Source: Phycisphaerales bacterium
GTDB taxonomy: Bacteria; Planctomycetota; Phycisphaerae; Phycisphaerales; UBA1924
Assembly (NCBI GenBank): GCA_011053195.1
Contig: DRKT01000238.1
Span: forward strand, 1 to 33,471
DNA: 33,471 nt
Direction of reading: 5' to 3'
Shown here: piece by piece, positions 30,838 to 33,471 of the stretch
Layout: each line of letters opens with the position of its first letter
How positions within the stretch are numbered: the stretch's first letter is position 1
Made by a program: the position numbers and the translations under genes
Notes under the pieces: model-generated
Told to the model about the DNA's origin: nothing
The model's database searches: none
What the model saw: only the letters and a program-made list of their open reading frames with translations

Positions 30838-32013
30838 ATGCGAATCCTCGTGCTCGCACCACACCCGTTCTACATCGACCGAGGCACGCCCATCGACGTG
30901 GACATCCTGGTGCGCGCGCTGTGCGAACTCGGGCATGAAGTGCATCTGGCCACACTCCACGCCGGCGAAGATCGGCACTATGACGGGCTGACCATCCACC
31001 GAATCGAAGAGCCCAAGGGCGTCGGCATGCCCAAGCCCGGCTTCAGCGGCGCCAAACTCAAGTGCGATGTCAAACTCTTTGCGCTGGCCAAACGGCTCAT
31101 CCGCGAGATCAAGCCGGACGTGATCCATGCCGGCGAAGAAGCTGTCTTCATGGCGCGATGGTTCAAGATGACACAGGGCATCCCGTATGTCTATGACATG
31201 GATTCCTCGATCGCCCAACAGATGGTCGAGCAGATCGGCGCGCTGCGGTTCCTCTCGCCGATCTTCCATGCGATGGAGGGCATCGGCGTCAAGGGCGCGG
31301 TCGCCTGCGCGCCGGTGTGTCATGCGCTCGCGGACGTGGCGAAGAAACAGGGCGCCAAACGCTCCGTGACGCTGCACGACATCTCGCAGCTCGAAGTCGA
31401 GGCGCTCGAACCCACGGGCTGGCTCCGCGAACGGTGCGGCATCGGCGAATCGTCCACGCTGATCGTCTACTGCGGCAACCTCCAGGAATACCAGGGCGTC
31501 GGGCTGCTGATCGAAGGAATGGCCGAGGCGATCAAGGGCGGGGCGGATGTCGATGCGGTGATCGCCGGCGGCGAACCCGCTCAAATCCAGAACTGCAAAG
31601 AACAGGCCCGGAAGCTCGGAATCGAGGACCGCATCCACCTGATCGGGCGGTGGCCAGCGGACAAACTCGGGGAACTCCTGATCGAAGGGGATATCCTGAC
31701 CGCACCCCGGATCAAGGGGGTCAATACACCACAAAAGGTATTTCCCTATTTGCATACCGGTCGGGCGGTGTTGGTGACAGACCTGCCCACGCATTCGCAG
31801 ATTCTGACGCCGGAGGTCTGTCGGTTGGCACCGGCGGACCCTGTCGGGTTCGGGTCGGCGATCGCGGATCTTGCGTCGGACAGGGAGAAATGCGAGACTC
31901 TTGGTCAGGCGGGCCGGAAATTCGCCGAAGCGCAGCATACCTATCCTGCACACCGCAGGCGGGTGCGTGAGTTGTATGCCGAGGTCTCGGCAGCGCTTGA
32001 TTTGAATAACTAA
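30838..32013 (+). CDS. GT4-like glycosyltransferase
   Basis: The ATG at 30838 has AGGTGA 8 nt upstream, giving 391 aa. The N-domain begins MRILVLAPHPFYIDRGTPIDVDILVRALCELGHEVHLATLH, the usual Rossmann start of GT-B enzymes with an early donor/acceptor loop. The C-domain has LIVYCGNLQEYQGVGLLIEGMAEAI, RIHLIGRWPADKLGELLIEGDILTAPR and NTPQKVFPYLHTGRAVLVTDLPTHSQIL, matching GT family 4. The standard ExxGxxxxE motif is replaced by the NTPQKVFPYLHTG segment, as in several divergent GT4 enzymes. It probably transfers a sugar onto a lipid-linked or surface glycan from the cytosolic side. No membrane helix is seen. It belongs to the run with VanZ-like, DUF457-like and epimerase genes. Confidence 0.9.
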   Translation: MRILVLAPHPFYIDRGTPIDVDILVRALCELGHEVHLATLHAGEDRHYDGLTIHRIEEPKGVGMPKPGFSGAKLKCDVKLFALAKRLIREIKPDVIHAGEEAVFMARWFKMTQGIPYVYDMDSSIAQQMVEQIGALRFLSPIFHAMEGIGVKGAVACAPVCHALADVAKKQGAKRSVTLHDISQLEVEALEPTGWLRERCGIGESSTLIVYCGNLQEYQGVGLLIEGMAEAIKGGADVDAVIAGGEPAQIQNCKEQARKLGIEDRIHLIGRWPADKLGELLIEGDILTAPRIKGVNTPQKVFPYLHTGRAVLVTDLPTHSQILTPEVCRLAPADPVGFGSAIADLASDREKCETLGQAGRKFAEAQHTYPAHRRRVRELYAEVSAALDLNN

Positions 32014-32064
32014 GGGATGATGACCCGGGCTTGGATGCCAGGGAAAAACGGAAGGGATGCTCAG

Positions 32065-33201
32065 ATGACGACGCTCGTGACGGGTGGAACCGGATTCACA
32101 GGGAGTCACCTCGTTCGGAGGTTGCTGGAGCGAGGACAGCACGTCCGGGTCTTGGACAACCAGCCGGGATTGTTCCATGACGACCTCAAGGCCATGGGCG
32201 CCGAGATCATGATCGCCAGCGTCACGGACGCCAAGGCCGTCGATCAAGCCGTCGAGGGGTGCGAGGTGGTCCAGCACACGGCAGCAGCCTTTCGCAAGCT
32301 CAATGTTCCGGCGCAGCACTACTGGGATGTCAATGTCGAGGGTACGCGCAACGTTGCCGACGCGTGTTTGCGCTACGGTGTGCGCCGGCTTGTCTACTGC
32401 TCGACGCAGGGTGTGCACGGTCACGTGGCCGATGAAATCGGAAATGAGCAAAGCCCGATCGCCCCGGCGGACTACTACCAGGAAACCAAGTACGAGGGCG
32501 AGAAGGTCGTTCAGGGGTACGTGCAGAAGGGGCTCGATGCCAACATCATCCGTCCGACCGCGATCTATGGCCCCGGCGATCCGGGTCGTTTTCTGATCTT
32601 GTTCAAACTGGTGCAGCGCGGGACGTTCCACATGTTCGGGCCGGGGACATCGCACTACCACCCCGTGCACATCGAAAATCTGGTCGATTCATTCGAGCTT
32701 GCTGCGGAAAAGGAAGGGATCACCGGCGAGGCGTTCATCATCGGCGATGACCACTCCTACGAACTGAATGCGCTGGTCCGAGAAGTCGCTCGGGCGATGG
32801 ACCGGGATGTGACGATCAAGCACTGGCCCTTTGCGCCGCTGCGGGCGGCCTCGGTTGTGTGTGAGGCGATGTGCAAGCCGATCCGGGTGACCCCGCCGCT
32901 GTTTCCGAGACGAGTGGACTGGTTCAAGCAGCATCGCTCGTTTGACATCTCAAAGGCTCGGGAAGTGTTGGGGTATGAACCTCGCGTGGATCTGCCGACG
33001 GGACTGAAGCAGACGGGCGAGTGGTACCGACAGTATGGGTACTTGGATGGCCATCCGCAGCGTGATGTCCACCTGCCACCGAGCCTGACCGAAGGGCCGG
33101 AGGCCGCGGGTTTGGAGAGCGGCGTTCATGCGCGTATTGGTGACGGGGGCAACAGGATTCACGGGGGGGCGTCTTGCACAGATGCTCGCCAAACGGGGTG
33201 A
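32065..33201 (+). CDS. NAD-dependent sugar epimerase/dehydratase (SDR family), HpnA-like
   Basis: The ATG at 32065 has AAGGGA about 8 nt upstream, giving 378 aa. TLVTGGTGFTGSHLVRRLLERGQHVRVLD is the NAD(P)-binding GxxGFxG motif of extended SDRs. The active site is visible as LVYCSTQGVHG (Ser/Thr) and YYQETKYEGE (Tyr-xxx-Lys). RPTAIYGPGDPGRFL and HYHPVHIENLVDSFELAAE are typical of sugar epimerases such as hopanoid-associated HpnA. The substrate is unknown. The last 50 residues (SLTEGPEAAGLESGVHARIG...) go beyond the usual fold, and the final 74 nt overlap the next epimerase in another frame. The tail may be real, or a frameshift may have removed an earlier stop. Confidence 0.88.
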   Translation: MTTLVTGGTGFTGSHLVRRLLERGQHVRVLDNQPGLFHDDLKAMGAEIMIASVTDAKAVDQAVEGCEVVQHTAAAFRKLNVPAQHYWDVNVEGTRNVADACLRYGVRRLVYCSTQGVHGHVADEIGNEQSPIAPADYYQETKYEGEKVVQGYVQKGLDANIIRPTAIYGPGDPGRFLILFKLVQRGTFHMFGPGTSHYHPVHIENLVDSFELAAEKEGITGEAFIIGDDHSYELNALVREVARAMDRDVTIKHWPFAPLRAASVVCEAMCKPIRVTPPLFPRRVDWFKQHRSFDISKAREVLGYEPRVDLPTGLKQTGEWYRQYGYLDGHPQRDVHLPPSLTEGPEAAGLESGVHARIGDGGNRIHGGASCTDARQTG

Positions 33202-33471
33202 GGATGTCGTCGCGCTTGTGCGCGACACATCGGACACCTCCAAGCTCAAGGCCATTGGTGCCGAGCTTGTGCATGGCGACATCCGGGATTCGTCGGCAGT
33301 GGAGCGGGCGGCCGAGGGGTGCCGGGTCATCTACCACATCGCGGCGTTGTATCGGTCAGCCAGGCATCCGGACCAGATGTACCACGATGTCAACGTTGTG
33401 GGCACGGAGAACGTGCTCCGGGCGGCCGAGATCCATGATATTCCGCGTGTGGTGCATTGCTCGACGGTCGG
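33128..33471 (+). CDS. Second NAD-dependent epimerase/dehydratase, 3' end beyond the window
   Basis: I translated this from ATG 33128 (GGAGAG about 7 nt upstream) to the window edge, 114 residues; it is not in the ORF track. MRVLVTGATGFTGGRLAQMLAKRGEDVVALVRD gives the GxxGFxG cofactor site. The following AIGAELVHGDIRDSSAVERAAEGCRVIYHIAALYRSARHPDQMYHDVNVVGTENVLRAAEIHDIPRVVHCSTV matches extended SDR sugar epimerases, including the HpnA type. The start overlaps the upstream epimerase by 74 nt in a +1 frame, an unusually long overlap. The two enzymes are paralogues in tandem and probably modify related nucleotide sugars for the same glycan. Confidence 0.9.
   Translation, partial: MRVLVTGATGFTGGRLAQMLAKRGEDVVALVRDTSDTSKLKAIGAELVHGDIRDSSAVERAAEGCRVIYHIAALYRSARHPDQMYHDVNVVGTENVLRAAEIHDIPRVVHCSTV

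Noticed and set aside
30130-32670. An 846-aa ORF on the minus strand, the longest in the track
   Set aside because: It lies opposite the amidohydrolase-like, GT4 and first epimerase genes, which have recognisable motifs. Its sequence is Arg/His/Asp-rich with no domain. Long antisense ORFs are expected in GC-rich genes.
33076-33201. Declaring the first epimerase a pseudogene
   Set aside because: Its catalytic and cofactor motifs are intact up to the usual end of the fold. Only the C-terminal tail is odd, so it is kept as a CDS with a note.

Overview
This 33.5 kb window is GC-rich chromosomal DNA that looks like a planctomycete, most likely of the Phycisphaerae type. The evidence is composite. 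There are two isolated prepilin-type genes with FTLIELLVVIAII and LLPALGKAR-like N-termini, a tiny histone H1 (Hc1)-like gene, several lipoproteins, and housekeeping genes scattered outside their usual operons (atpD without atpA/G/C, sucC without sucD). No phage, insertion sequence, CRISPR array, tRNA or rRNA gene was seen. The taxonomic assignment is an inference and no marker-gene phylogeny was possible here.

Layout. (1) 1-9501, all minus strand. Read 5' to 3' it runs: a stand-alone MshEN-like protein, rimO, ftsW, murG, an unknown 180-195 aa protein, a GGDEF diguanylate cyclase, rsmA (ksgA), an APH-like kinase, an Hc1-like histone, and a FabZ-like dehydratase cut by the window edge. Several junctions overlap (GTGA, TGATG), so translational coupling is likely. 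(2) 9674-15593: a conserved hypothetical, a methyltransferase, monocistronic atpD with its own terminator, a prepilin-type protein, sucC, and a PepSY-type membrane protein. (3) 15701-21074, plus strand: a lipoprotein with a DUF442-like Cys-phosphatase motif, a GT-A-like protein, a DUF4097-like lipoprotein with an exact 18-residue TxAGD repeat, a PilZ protein, an NTF2-like/EEP-phosphatase fusion, and a second prepilin. (4) 21071-27921: threonine aldolase, an MFS transporter, a methyltransferase, lepA, a small lipoprotein and an NfsA-like nitroreductase. (5) 27937-33471, plus strand: a probable surface-glycan operon. It holds a VanZ/LamG-like membrane protein, a DUF457-type membrane hydrolase, a metal-hydrolase-like protein, a GT4 glycosyltransferase and two NAD-dependent sugar epimerases, the second cut by the window edge.

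Themes. Cell-envelope synthesis (ftsW, murG, glycan cluster), translation and ribosome maturation (rimO, rsmA, lepA), and cyclic-di-GMP signalling recur. The signalling set is a GGDEF enzyme with an intact active site and I-site, a PilZ receptor, and a MshEN-type candidate receptor. The most striking sequence-level pattern is in gene starts. Many genes without a Shine-Dalgarno carry a TANNNT hexamer 5-10 nt before the start codon, which suggests leaderless transcripts. Two divergent genes (nitroreductase and VanZ) have overlapping hexamers of this kind. Other structures of note are a terminator whose 3' arm is the ribosome-binding site of the next gene (18843-18877) and a perfect 24-bp palindrome before lepA (24536-24559). 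I did not find a clear-cut new defence or mobile system; the findings are mostly regulatory architecture and unusual domain combinations.
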